Source of the DNA: CAG-873 sp910578365
GTDB taxonomy: Bacteria > Bacteroidota > Bacteroidia > Bacteroidales > Muribaculaceae
Length of the DNA stretch: 64,000 nt
Assembly (NCBI GenBank): GCA_951635545.1
Contig: OX620685.1
Coordinates: forward strand, 3,038,001 to 3,102,000
Direction of reading: 5' to 3'
Position 1 is the stretch's first letter. Every line of letters starts with the position of its first letter. The notes under the pieces are model-generated. The model was not told where the DNA came from. It saw only the letters and a program-made list of their open reading frames with translations, and searched no databases. Positions 1 through 8,874 of this stretch are shown here, in pieces. Made by a program: the position numbers and the translations under genes.

Positions 1-1301
1 TTAAAATCGGAAAGAGTACTTTGAAATTGTTGAAATTTAGTTTGTTGGAAAAGATTTTGGTGCGAACGGACTTGATTAGTATATTATGGTTCTTCAATCT
101 GACGAACCATGTACAATGTCAAATACGTTTTCTCCCAACTAGTGGCCTTTATGAACCGAAGCAAGTTCAACCGAATCGTTGAAAAGTATAATGGCAACCG
201 ATATGTGAAACATTTCACATGCTGGAACCAACTTTTGGCAATGATGTATGGTCAGTTATGCAACCGGTCAAGTCTGAGGGATCTCATCACCATTCTTGAT
301 GCACATAGTTCCAAGTGGTACCATCTGGGATTGGGTCGTAGTGTATCCAAGACCAATCTTGCGTATGCAAATCAGAATCGGGATTATCGAATCTTCGAGG
401 AGTTTGCATATTATATGGTATCAGAAGCCCGGGATAAACGAAAAACGAAAATCTTTGAACTACAGGGAAACGTTTATGCGTTCGACTCAACTACGATAGA
501 TTTATGTTTGGCTGTATTCTGGTGGGCTAAGTTCCGCAAGAAGAAGGGAGGGGTAAAAATCCATACTCTGTATGATGTGGAAACTCAGATTCCGACATTC
601 TTCCATATAACGACTGCTTCAGTGCATGACTCAAAGGCAATGGACGTAATCCCGTATGAGCAAGGTTCGTATTACATCTTCGATAGAGCATATAATGACT
701 TTAGACGTCTGTTTAAGATACATACGATAGAAGCTTTTTTCGTTGTCAGAGCCAAAAAGAATCTCCAATACAAAATGGTAAAATGGAAGCGAAGACTTCC
801 TCATAATGTGTTGTCGGATGCTACTGTTGAACTGACTGGATTTTACCCTAAGAAACATTATCCCGAACATCTCCGTCTAGTCAGATATTGGGATGACGAA
901 CAGAACCGGGAGTTTATGTTTCTTACCAATGACCTCAAATTGTCGGCACTACAGGTCGCAAATCTTTATAAGAACAGATGGCAAGTTGAACTGTTTTTCA
1001 AATGGCTCAAACAACATCTAAAGATAAAGAAGTTTTGGGGCACATCTGAAAATGCGGTGCGTATCCAAATCTATTGTGCAATCTGTGCTTACTGCCTTGT
1101 CGCGATAGTACAGCATGATATGAAGCTTGAACGATCAACATACGAAGTCCTCCAAATCATAGGAGCCTCATTGACCGACACCTCTCATTTGGTCGATCTC
1201 TTCGACAAAACTAAATCTCAAAATTTCAATGTTCTCTACGACCCAAGTGGACCAAATTTATTTAATTTTTAACTAGCTCCCATTTTTATGGGACACTAGT
1301 G
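1..1301 (+). mobile_element. IS4-family insertion sequence, left end outside the window
   Basis: The element carries one transposase gene. Its right boundary is set by comparison with the repeat at 31470-31731: repeat sequence resumes at 1302 (aaatccattaatt), so the element ends near 1301. Just inside the end is a near-palindrome (ACTAGCTCCCAT, four Ts, ATGGGACACTAGT, 1272-1300) that probably contains the right terminal repeat and may also terminate transcription. No matching left terminal repeat is visible in bases 1-108, so the left end and the left target duplication lie outside the window. Confidence 0.85.
109..1272 (+). CDS. IS4-family DDE transposase
   Basis: A 387-residue transposase with the IS4 architecture: an N-terminal helical region (about 1-110) followed by an RNase-H-fold catalytic domain. 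The DDE residues can be placed: the first Asp in FDSTTIDLCL (about 126), the second in FDRAYNDF (about 192), and the Glu in the YxxRWQVELFFKWLKQ signature (about 290-305) typical of IS4. Its function is cut-and-paste transposition of its own element. It is full length with no frameshift, so it may still be active. It stops 29 bases before the inferred right end of the element. Confidence 0.92.
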   Translation: MYNVKYVFSQLVAFMNRSKFNRIVEKYNGNRYVKHFTCWNQLLAMMYGQLCNRSSLRDLITILDAHSSKWYHLGLGRSVSKTNLAYANQNRDYRIFEEFAYYMVSEARDKRKTKIFELQGNVYAFDSTTIDLCLAVFWWAKFRKKKGGVKIHTLYDVETQIPTFFHITTASVHDSKAMDVIPYEQGSYYIFDRAYNDFRRLFKIHTIEAFFVVRAKKNLQYKMVKWKRRLPHNVLSDATVELTGFYPKKHYPEHLRLVRYWDDEQNREFMFLTNDLKLSALQVANLYKNRWQVELFFKWLKQHLKIKKFWGTSENAVRIQIYCAICAYCLVAIVQHDMKLERSTYEVLQIIGASLTDTSHLVDLFDKTKSQNFNVLYDPSGPNLFNF

Positions 1302-1475
1302 AAATCCATTAATTAAAAAAATAATGTTGATACAGAAATTACCATTCCACTCGAAAATCACGGGCGCCTTTAGCTCTTCATTTCAGTCACATAGCTCGCT
1401 ATGCTCCTTCAATTCAGAGCAAAATTCGCCACGTGATTTTCGGCCGGGAATTAACATTTATTATTAAACACCCTC
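1302..1475. repeat. Truncated copy of the 262-bp MITE-like repeat
   Basis: 172 of 174 bases are identical to 31558-31731. It contains the central palindrome (arms around CGAAAATCACG and CGTGATTTTCG) and the right terminal inverted repeat ending in CACCCTC, followed by TAA. The left part is missing because the IS4-family element is inserted in it. It ends 22 bases before rsmG, so it lies in that gene's promoter or leader region. Confidence 0.9.
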
Positions 1476-1497
1476 TAAATCTCACTCCAGTGTAATA

Positions 1498-2127
1498 ATG
1501 CAGACAATCAAGAAATATTTTCCGAATCTCACTCAGTTGCAAATCATGCAATTTGAGCAGCTCAATCAACTGTACAACCATTGGAACGCGGCAATAAACG
1601 TGATATCGCGCAAGGATATCCAGAATCTGTACCCGAACCATGTGCTGCACTCGCTTGCACTTGCCGAGTTCCTTGGCCCGCTTGAAACGGCTACGACTCT
1701 GATGGATATTGGTACTGGTGGTGGTTTTCCGGGCATTCCGCTGGCTATTGTATATCCGCAGTGTCGTTTCCATCTCATTGACCGCATAGGCAAGAAACTG
1801 CGTGTGGCCTCCGAGGTGGCTAAAGAAATCGGTCTGAAGAATGTAACCTTCCAGCATGGCGATGTTGGCGAATGTCGCGAGAAATTCAATTATGTGGTGA
1901 GTCGTGCGGTAATGCCTCTCAACAATCTTATACGGCTTGTGGCAAAGAATATAAGCCCGCGCGATGCCGGCAACACATACGCCAACGGTGCGGTGGTGCT
2001 TAAAGGCGGCGACCTGACCGAGGAATCAAAAGGCATATGCTTCCCGGTGATAGAATATAACATAAACGAACTATTTGCGGAGCCTCAGTTCGAAACCAAA
2101 AAAGTGGTGTACGTACCCATTAAATAA
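1498..2127 (+). CDS. rsmG: 16S rRNA (guanine527-N7)-methyltransferase RsmG
   Basis: A 209-residue SAM-dependent methyltransferase that modifies G527 in the 530 loop of 16S rRNA; loss in other bacteria gives low-level streptomycin resistance. The SAM-binding motif DIGTGGGFPGIPLAI is at 70-84. The family motif SRAVMPL is near 135 and LKGGDL near 168. Length matches the family. It is followed two bases later by the metallo-hydrolase gene, so the two are probably co-transcribed. A MITE fragment and an IS4-family element sit immediately upstream, so its native promoter may have been displaced; I see no clear TAnnTTTG box between the MITE and the start codon. Confidence 0.95.
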   Translation: MQTIKKYFPNLTQLQIMQFEQLNQLYNHWNAAINVISRKDIQNLYPNHVLHSLALAEFLGPLETATTLMDIGTGGGFPGIPLAIVYPQCRFHLIDRIGKKLRVASEVAKEIGLKNVTFQHGDVGECREKFNYVVSRAVMPLNNLIRLVAKNISPRDAGNTYANGAVVLKGGDLTEESKGICFPVIEYNINELFAEPQFETKKVVYVPIK

Positions 2128-2129
2128 TC

Positions 2130-2771
2130 ATGCTTAATATTACACGCTTTGTATTGAATCCGTTTCAGGAGAATACGTATCTGGTTTATGATAATGTCAG
2201 CCGTGAAGCTATTGTGATTGACCCCGGCATGTACTACGAGGAAGAAAACAAGGCTGTCGACAAATTTCTGGCAGACAATAATCTGCTCCTTACAGGAATT
2301 GTAAACACACATCTGCACCTCGACCACTGCTTCGGCGCCGAATATCTGAAACAGAAATATGGTGTGGGACTTGCCGCCCATAAGGCCGACGCTCCGTTGG
2401 GCGACAGCATGCCCCAACAGTGCCGGCGCTTTGGTATAAAAGACCGCGACAAAGGTGTGGCAATCGATCGCCTGCTTGCTGACGGCGACATAATACGCAT
2501 AGGCGACAACGAACTGAAGGTGATTCATGTGCCCGGTCACAGCCCCGGCGGTATAGCTCTGTACTGCGCCGCACAGCATATTGTGCTTGTGGGCGATTCA
2601 CTGTTCAAAGGTTCTATTGGCCGCACCGACCTTGAGGGCGGCAACCATGCCACACTTATAAAAGCCATCACCGACGGCCTGCTGTCGTTGCCCGACGATA
2701 CCACGGTACTAAGCGGCCATGGCGAACCTACCACCATAGGCTACGAGCGCAGTAGTAACCCGTATCTTTAG
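2130..2771 (+). CDS. Metallo-beta-lactamase-fold hydrolase, glyoxalase II-like
   Basis: A 213-residue MBL-fold protein. Zinc ligands are visible as HxHxDH at 61-66 (HLHLDH), His137 (VPGHSPGG), Asp156 (VGDSLF) and His197 (LSGHGEPT). This matches hydroxyacylglutathione-hydrolase-like thioesterases. Many Bacteroidales lack glutathione, so the true substrate is unknown and may be another thioester. No signal peptide, so it should be cytosolic. It starts two bases after the rsmG stop and probably depends on the same transcript. Confidence 0.85.
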   Translation: MLNITRFVLNPFQENTYLVYDNVSREAIVIDPGMYYEEENKAVDKFLADNNLLLTGIVNTHLHLDHCFGAEYLKQKYGVGLAAHKADAPLGDSMPQQCRRFGIKDRDKGVAIDRLLADGDIIRIGDNELKVIHVPGHSPGGIALYCAAQHIVLVGDSLFKGSIGRTDLEGGNHATLIKAITDGLLSLPDDTTVLSGHGEPTTIGYERSSNPYL

Positions 2772-2871
2772 TTGCTACGGCTGAACGACGTAGCTCAAAA
2801 AGAAAGCATTTGGATATACCCGACTGCGGTTGACAGCGGGATGCTGTCACAACTACTTCAAGCATAAGCAG

Positions 2872-2898
2872 AAAAAGAGGTGCTCTCACGAGTACCTC
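2872..2898 (-). terminator. Rho-independent terminator of sodB
   Basis: A hairpin GAGGTGCTC / GAGTACCTC with a four-base loop (2877-2898). Read on the minus strand it is followed by a run of five Ts. It lies about 95 bases past the sodB stop codon. Confidence 0.7.
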
Positions 2899-2994
2899 CC
2901 TTTCCATTCATCACATTATGCTAAAATTTCAAGTGCTATGTAGAAGCCAGGTTGTATTTGCTGTTTTATGTATAATTTATGTCTACTTGTCTGT

Positions 2995-3576
2995 TCAGTC
3001 TTCGTAACGGTTTTCTACCACGTCCCAGTCAACGATGCTCCATAGCTGTTTAAGGGCGTCGGCACGTCGGTTCTGATAGTCGAGATAGTATGCGTGTTCC
3101 CATACATCGAAGCAGAGTAGCGGACGCAGTCCGGAAGTGATAGGGCTCTCGGCATTTTTGCCCTGGGTAATGAAAATCTTACCGTTTTCGTCGCTCGACA
3201 GCCATACCCAGCCGCTGCCGAACAGGCCCGTGCCGGCGTCTTCAAAAGCCTTTTTGAATTGCTCGAATGAGCCGAAAGTACGGTCGATTTCTTCGCGCAG
3301 GCGTCCGTGAGGTTCCCGGCTGCCTGAGGGCGAGAATGAAAAGAAGTAGAATATATGGTTCCAGGCCTGCGAGGCATTGTTGTACAGCGGCCCTTCGGCA
3401 TGGCGTATCACTTCTTCGAGATCCATGTCTTCGAACTCAGAGCCTTTGATGAGCTCGTTCAGTTTATCGATATATGTTTTCTCGTGTTTGCCATAGTGGA
3501 AGTTGACGGTTGCTTCGGAAATTGCCGGTTCGAGGGCATCGTTGGCATAAGGCAAGGTGGGTTGTGTATAGGTCAT
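2995..3576 (-). CDS. sodB: Iron/manganese superoxide dismutase
   Basis: A 193-residue cytosolic superoxide dismutase converting superoxide to peroxide and oxygen. All four metal ligands are present: His27 in NFHYGKH, His74 in AWNHIFYF, Asp157 and His161 in FDVWEHAYY. Length is normal for the SodB type. In anaerobic Bacteroidales this enzyme is often cambialistic (Fe or Mn); which metal is used here cannot be read safely from the sequence. It is a single-gene unit with its own downstream terminator. A weak promoter-like TACATTTC lies about 50 bases upstream on the minus strand. Confidence 0.96.
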   Translation of the reverse strand: MTYTQPTLPYANDALEPAISEATVNFHYGKHEKTYIDKLNELIKGSEFEDMDLEEVIRHAEGPLYNNASQAWNHIFYFFSFSPSGSREPHGRLREEIDRTFGSFEQFKKAFEDAGTGLFGSGWVWLSSDENGKIFITQGKNAESPITSGLRPLLCFDVWEHAYYLDYQNRRADALKQLWSIVDWDVVENRYED

Positions 3577-3863
3577 GTTGTTGTGCTTTTAAGTTGTTTT
3601 TATACCATAAAAACGAAATGTAGCGGCAGTGGTTCACGATATATCCTTTTTTAACCTATGTGAAAAACGCGCTAACGCCATAACTCAATCCTTATTCTAA
3701 ATTCAGATTTAACATCCTATTTATGCCATTGCAATATTATTACGGCACTATACCTGAACATTTGCCAATTCCATGGGAACCCTTATGCAAGGGGCTCACG
3801 GATAGAGGAGTCTAGGAAAACTGGACATGTGACAGCAGAATATGGAAAAGTGTCGACGAAGGT

Positions 3864-4382
3864 ATGATTTACACTGCAGATGAATCTGTTGAAAATCGGA
3901 ATCTGGAATCTATTTATCCACTATTCTTGGTGCACAGACACGACTACGTGTTGGAGTATCAAATAAGTTCGTCTGACAACGCTGAATATGAAATTGTAAT
4001 GTTTGACAAAAGTGCCAATTTAATAACTAAGGAGCTTGTAATAGATGCAATTGCTACTGACGACAATTCTGTGAAAAAAGTGGAATTCACTTTTCTGATT
4101 GATGATGTGTACGGAGGATTAACTTTTAATGACGATCCGACAATAGCTTTGCGTCCGCGACATGGCAAGAATCTGTTGCTGTCGAGTATGCGCATATATG
4201 AGAGCGAAACCACTACGGCGCCCGATGTCTTTAATGACAATGACATCCGTGATGTACGATTCTACGATCTTCAAGGCCGCAGCGCCGGTACAGATCCGGA
4301 CGGTTTCACTCCCGGCATCTATATCCGCCGACAGACAGATTCGCATGGCAATGTACGCTGCGATAAATTGTTGGTGCGCTGA
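3864..4382 (+). pseudogene. Remnant of a secreted protein with a C-terminal sorting-like tail
   Basis: A 172-residue reading frame with no signal peptide at its first Met. The frame stays open upstream only to a TAG about 50 bases before. The C-terminus (FYDLQGR, a spacer, GIYIRR, then CDKLLVR) resembles the tails ending many secreted Bacteroidales proteins (type IX-like sorting or anchoring modules). A short frame 3723-3815 upstream ends in a stop and might be an eroded earlier part. I read it as the 3' part of a decayed surface protein. It could instead be a small intact gene of unknown function. Base composition is more AT-rich than its neighbours. Confidence 0.45.
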
Positions 4383-4403
4383 TTCAACTCACATAATATA
4401 AAT

Positions 4404-4621
4404 ATTGCTGTCCGGTAAAAAACGACAAAATCATATATTCTCTACAAATATAATAAGTTACACCTGTTTTACGAAAAAGGGCTTGTCATTTGAGGCGATG
4501 TGAAATTGGTAGCATTAAGCATCAAAAAGCCCTTAAAAGACATCTATACGAGTCTGTTTCATGCTGTATGAGATAAAAATAGTCCATTTCCTATCATGTC
4601 AAAGTTTTACCGGACAGCAAT
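4404..4621. repeat. MITE-like element with 17-bp terminal inverted repeats
   Basis: The ends are perfect inverted repeats: ATTGCTGTCCGGTAAAA at 4404-4420 and its complement at 4605-4621. It is flanked by a direct repeat ATAATATAAA (4393-4402 and 4622-4631), which looks like a 10-bp target duplication. It has no coding capacity. An internal pair AAGGGCTT / AAGCCCTT forms a second inverted repeat. The 10-bp duplication suggests mobilisation by an IS4-type transposase, but no matching full element is in the window. Confidence 0.75.
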
Positions 4622-4628
4622 ATAATAT

Positions 4629-4675
4629 AAAAAAGCACGCGAGTCAATCAATTTGACTCGCGTGCTTTTTTATAT
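4629..4675. terminator. Bidirectional terminator between the decayed gene and mutB
   Basis: A long perfect stem, AAAAAAGCACGCGAGTCAA and its complement, with a short loop. It has A runs on one side and T runs on the other, so it can work in both directions. It lies 17 bases after the mutB stop. Its left flank carries one copy of the direct repeat created by the adjacent MITE. Confidence 0.85.
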
Positions 4676-4691
4676 TATGTGATGCTCTTTA

Positions 4692-6821
4692 TTATTCGCT
4701 GAGCAGTTCCAGCATCTTGATTGCCGATGCGGGAATGCGGGAACCGGGGCCGAAGATGGCAGCCACACCGGCTTTGTATAGGAAGTCATAGTCCTGTGCG
4801 GGGATAACACCGCCGGCGGTAACCATGATGTCCTCGCGGCCGAGCTTGCGCAGTTCTTCGATTACCTGAGGAATGAGGGTCTTGTGACCTGCGGCGAGCG
4901 ACGAAACGCCAAGGATGTGAACGTCGTTCTCCACAGCCTGACGTGCAGCCTCGGCGGGAGTCTGGAACAGCGGGCCCATGTCGACGTCGAAACCGCAGTC
5001 GGCATAGCCGGTTGCAACAACTTTGGCGCCGCGGTCGTGGCCGTCCTGGCCCATCTTGGCAATCATAATACGGGGCTGGCGGCCTTCGCGTTTGGCGAAT
5101 TCCTCGCACATCTGGCGGGCCTGCAGGAAGTCGGGGTCCTGCTTGGTTTCTGCTGAATACACTCCTGAGATAGTTCTGATTACTGCTTTGTAACGGCCTA
5201 CAACATCTTCGCAGGCGTCGGAAATTTCGCCGAGGGTAGCGCGCAGACCGGCTGCTTTCACAGCGAGGTCGAGGAGGTTGCCTTCCTTGGTGCGCACACA
5301 TTCGGTGATTGCCTTGAGGGCTTCCTGTACTTTTGCTTCGTCGCGGTGAGCTTTCACATCGTTGAGGCGTTCAATCTGCTCTTTGCGTACTTCGGTGTTG
5401 TCGATTTCGAGGATATCGATGGGGTCTTCGTGGTCAAGACGGTATTTGTTAATACCTACGATAGTCTGACGGCCGGAGTCGATGCGTGCCTGAGTACGTG
5501 CAGCAGCTTCTTCGATACGGAGCTTGGGCAGACCGGTTTCGATAGCCTTTGCCATGCCGCCGAGCTTCTCGATTTCCTGAATGTGTTCCCATGCCCGGTG
5601 AGCGATTTCGTTGGTGAGGGCTTCCACATAGTAGCTGCCGCCCCAGGGATCGATAGCTTTGGTTACCTGGGTTTCTTCCTGGATATAAATCTGGGTGTTA
5701 CGTGCGATACGAGCCGAGAAGTCGGTAGGCAGAGCGATAGCTTCGTCGAGGGCGTTGGTGTGGAGCGACTGTGTGTGGCCCAGAGCGGCGCCCATAGCCT
5801 CGATACAGGTACGGCCTACGTTGTTGAAGGGATCCTGTTCGGTGAGCGACCATCCGGAGGTCTGCGAGTGTGTACGCAGGGCAAGCGATTTGGGGTTCTT
5901 GGGGTTGAACTGCTTTACAATCTTGGCCCAGAGCATACGTGCGGCACGCATCTTGGCAACTTCCATAAAGTAGTTCATGCCGATAGCCCAGAAGAACGAC
6001 AGACGGGGAGCGAAAGCGTCGATATCCATGCCTGCGTTGACACCTGCGCGGAGGTATTCCAGACCGTCGGCCAGGGTATATGCCAGCTCGATGTCGCAGG
6101 TAGCGCCTGCTTCCTGCATGTGATAGCCCGAGATGGAGATAGAGTTGAACTTGGGCATGTTCTGCGAGGTGTACTCGAAGATATCGGCGATAATGCGCAT
6201 GGAGAATTCCGGCGGGTAGATGTAGGTATTACGCACCATGAATTCCTTAAGAATGTCGTTCTGGATGGTACCGGCCATTTCTTCGAGCTTGGCGCCCTGT
6301 TCGAGGCCGGCGTTGATGTAGAATGCGAGTACGGGGAGTACTGCGCCGTTCATGGTCATAGACACCGACATCTTGTTCAAGGGTATACCGTCGAAGAGCA
6401 CTTTCATGTCTTCGATAGAGCAGATTGACACACCGGCCTTACCTACGTCGCCTACCACACGTTCGTGGTCGGCGTCATAGCCGCGGTGAGTGGCAAGGTC
6501 GAATGCAACCGACAGACCCTTCTGGCCGGAAGCGAGGTTACGGCGGTAGAAGGCGTTCGATTCGGCTGCGGTGGAGAAGCCTGCGTACTGGCGGATTGTC
6601 CAGGGGCGCAGTGGGTACATGGCGCTGTACGGTCCACGCAGGAAGGGGGGGATGCCCGACATATAGTTGAGGTGCTCAAGGCCCTCGAGGTCGGATTTAG
6701 TGTATACGGGCTTCACGGGAATGAGTTCGGGCGTGAGCCACTCTTCGCCGGCGGCAGGAGCCTGGTGAGCTGCGCCGAAGGCGTCTTTTTCGATATTTAC
6801 GGATTTAAAATCAGGTCTCAT
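4692..6821 (-). CDS. mutB: Methylmalonyl-CoA mutase large subunit
   Basis: A 709-residue catalytic subunit converting succinyl-CoA and methylmalonyl-CoA, the B12-dependent step of the succinate-propionate pathway. The N-terminal TIM barrel (to about 560) contains typical motifs such as PWTIRQYAGFS and YDADHERVVGDVGKAGV. The C-terminal cobalamin domain has the complete DxHxxG motif at Asp593-His595-Gly598, where His is the lower cobalt ligand. Length matches the family. It lies 22 bases downstream of mutA, so the two form an operon. In Bacteroidales this pathway regenerates CoA and CO2 during propionate formation. Confidence 0.97.
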   Translation of the reverse strand: MRPDFKSVNIEKDAFGAAHQAPAAGEEWLTPELIPVKPVYTKSDLEGLEHLNYMSGIPPFLRGPYSAMYPLRPWTIRQYAGFSTAAESNAFYRRNLASGQKGLSVAFDLATHRGYDADHERVVGDVGKAGVSICSIEDMKVLFDGIPLNKMSVSMTMNGAVLPVLAFYINAGLEQGAKLEEMAGTIQNDILKEFMVRNTYIYPPEFSMRIIADIFEYTSQNMPKFNSISISGYHMQEAGATCDIELAYTLADGLEYLRAGVNAGMDIDAFAPRLSFFWAIGMNYFMEVAKMRAARMLWAKIVKQFNPKNPKSLALRTHSQTSGWSLTEQDPFNNVGRTCIEAMGAALGHTQSLHTNALDEAIALPTDFSARIARNTQIYIQEETQVTKAIDPWGGSYYVEALTNEIAHRAWEHIQEIEKLGGMAKAIETGLPKLRIEEAAARTQARIDSGRQTIVGINKYRLDHEDPIDILEIDNTEVRKEQIERLNDVKAHRDEAKVQEALKAITECVRTKEGNLLDLAVKAAGLRATLGEISDACEDVVGRYKAVIRTISGVYSAETKQDPDFLQARQMCEEFAKREGRQPRIMIAKMGQDGHDRGAKVVATGYADCGFDVDMGPLFQTPAEAARQAVENDVHILGVSSLAAGHKTLIPQVIEELRKLGREDIMVTAGGVIPAQDYDFLYKAGVAAIFGPGSRIPASAIKMLELLSE

Positions 6822-6843
6822 TTTTATATGGATTATCGCCGGA

Positions 6844-8688
6844 TTATTTCAGAAGTTTGGAGTTGAATTCCTTAAGGGTGTCAAGTACGTTGCAACGAAC
6901 GTGGATAAAGTTCTCGATGCCTGCTGCCTTGAGTTCGTCGGTGCAAGCCGGAGCGCCTGCCACTACGAACTGTGCGCGACCGTCGAGATACTTGAATGCC
7001 TCGGGGGCCAGGGTGGCGTACTCGTCGTCGCTTGAGCAGATTACGATGATATCCGATTCTTTGGATAGAGCTGCATCGATGCCTTCCTGCACGGTGTTGA
7101 ATCCGAGGTTGTCGATGATTTCATAGCCGGCGCAGCCGAAGAAGTTGGTCGAGAACTGGGCGCGGGCCAGACGCATAGCCAGGTTGCCGATGGTGAGCAT
7201 GAATACCTTCGGACGGTTGGCGGCTGCCTCGGTGGCAAGGCGGAGTTCCTCGAAGTCGCAGGCGGCGCGCTTGCCGCAGAGTGCGTGTTCGCCTTTCTGT
7301 TCGGCGCAACCGCAGCTGCAGCTTTCGCTAATCTGGATTTTGCCGGCGGCCATTTCGTTGATGTTGGGGTATTGGTTGGTACCGAGCAGTATTTCCTTGC
7401 GGCGGGCTACATCGGTGTGACGCTTTTTGCACGATTCGTTTACTGCGTCCTGCACCTTGCCTTCAGCCACGAGCTTGAAGAAGCCGCCTTGGGCTTCGGC
7501 GTCGAGGAAGAGTTTCCATGCTTCGCGGGCGATGGATACGGTGAGGGTTTCGACATAGTAACTGCCGCCTGCGGGGTCGACAACCTTGTCGAGGTGGCTT
7601 TCTTCCTTAAGCAGGAACTGCTGGTTGCGTGCTATGCGCTCGCTGAAAGCGTCCGGAGTCTGATAGGGAACGTCGAACGGAGTGGTGGTGATAGAATCGA
7701 CACCTGCAAGTGCTGCCGACATCGATTCGGTCTGGCTGCGGAGCAGGTTCACGTGAGCGTCGTATATAGTCTGGTTGAAGCGTGAGGTCACGGCGTGAAG
7801 GGCCATCTTGCAGGCACATTCGCACTCGGGATTGTACTGCTTCACAATCTGGGCCCAGAGCATGCGGGCTGCACGGAATTTCGACAGTTCCATGAAGAAG
7901 TTCGACGACACACCCATGTTGAATTTGATGCGTGTGGCAACCTGGTCGACGGTGAGGCCGGCATCGGTCAGTGCGGTGAGCCAGTCGGCGCCCCATGCGA
8001 GAGCGTAGCCGAGTTCCTGGGCGATGTACGAACCGCTGTCGCTGAGCATAACCGAGTTAACGGCCAGCACTCGGAGTGCGGGAACATCGGCAGCAAGCTC
8101 AATCATAGCCTTTGCGGTTTCGACAAAGTCTGCGGGTATTTCGCCGCCGTGGCGGAATGCGCGGCGCAGCGGGTTGAAGTTAACCGAGCCACGGAAGCAT
8201 TTTTCTGCTCCCTTTTCCTTAATATAAGCTACAAGATTTTCAACCGCAGCTTTTGCTTTACGCTGGCAGCAGTTGATATTGATTTCGATTTTGCAGAGGT
8301 CGATGCCTTCGAGCAGAACAGTGATTTCCTCTTTGGTGGGTTCGGCGAGTTTGAAACCGAGCGAGGTCACACCCTTGGTGAGTACATCGCGGGCGATTTC
8401 ATTTGCCTTTGCAGCAGAGTCGGCGACAATTTCCTGACGGGTGAGCCAGTCGTTGTTGTTGCGGGTACCGCGTACGTAGGGATATTCACCGGGGAGAGAA
8501 TTGGTGGTTTCGAGGCCTTCGATGTCTTCGAGGCGGTAAACCGGCTGAAGGTTGAAGCCTTCGTTTGTGCGCCACACGAGCTTCTTGTCGAAGTCGGCGC
8601 CCTTGAGGTCAGCTTCCACTTTTGTACGCCATTCCTGATAGGAAGTGGCGGGAAACTGATCGAATAATGGTTCTTTCTTTTCTGCCAT
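6844..8688 (-). CDS. mutA: Methylmalonyl-CoA mutase small subunit
   Basis: A 614-residue non-catalytic partner of MutB. It keeps the barrel fold but its C-terminal cobalamin-like domain (about 495-614) lacks DxHxxG, as is normal for MutA. Unusual is a cysteine cluster in the linker before that domain: Cys457, 459, 461, 471 and 477 (CxCxC, nine residues, C, five residues, C). It is not needed for the known fold and could bind a metal or be a disulfide-rich linker; I do not know how conserved it is. It is the first gene of the operon, behind a good promoter at 8786-8816. Confidence 0.95.
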   Translation of the reverse strand: MAEKKEPLFDQFPATSYQEWRTKVEADLKGADFDKKLVWRTNEGFNLQPVYRLEDIEGLETTNSLPGEYPYVRGTRNNNDWLTRQEIVADSAAKANEIARDVLTKGVTSLGFKLAEPTKEEITVLLEGIDLCKIEININCCQRKAKAAVENLVAYIKEKGAEKCFRGSVNFNPLRRAFRHGGEIPADFVETAKAMIELAADVPALRVLAVNSVMLSDSGSYIAQELGYALAWGADWLTALTDAGLTVDQVATRIKFNMGVSSNFFMELSKFRAARMLWAQIVKQYNPECECACKMALHAVTSRFNQTIYDAHVNLLRSQTESMSAALAGVDSITTTPFDVPYQTPDAFSERIARNQQFLLKEESHLDKVVDPAGGSYYVETLTVSIAREAWKLFLDAEAQGGFFKLVAEGKVQDAVNESCKKRHTDVARRKEILLGTNQYPNINEMAAGKIQISESCSCGCAEQKGEHALCGKRAACDFEELRLATEAAANRPKVFMLTIGNLAMRLARAQFSTNFFGCAGYEIIDNLGFNTVQEGIDAALSKESDIIVICSSDDEYATLAPEAFKYLDGRAQFVVAGAPACTDELKAAGIENFIHVRCNVLDTLKEFNSKLLK

Positions 8689-8785
8689 AACGATTAAATC
8701 GTAATTTATTTAGAGTTAGGTGTTTGTGTCTGATTATGGTATGATTTTGACCTTCAACGGGCCATAGAGTCCCATTAAAAGCACA

Positions 8786-8816
8786 CAAATTTACAAAACT
8801 TTAATCTAAACACAAA
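8786..8816 (-). promoter_or_regulatory. Promoter of mutA-mutB
   Basis: On the minus strand TAAATTTG (8793-8786) is preceded, 19 bases upstream, by TTTG (8816-8813). This fits the Bacteroidetes primary-sigma consensus. The leader would be about 90 bases. The region is shared with the divergent menD gene, which has a weaker TAACTTTA box close to its own start codon. Confidence 0.75.
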
Positions 8817-8874
8817 TTTTTCGGGAAAAAATCGGCATTTTTTTGTAACTTTACATCGTCAAAACGTTTCTGCA

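Noticed and set aside
5346..6428. A 360-codon plus-strand open frame inside mutB
   Set aside because: Antisense shadow of mutB; the mutB domains are complete and the shadow has no known motif.
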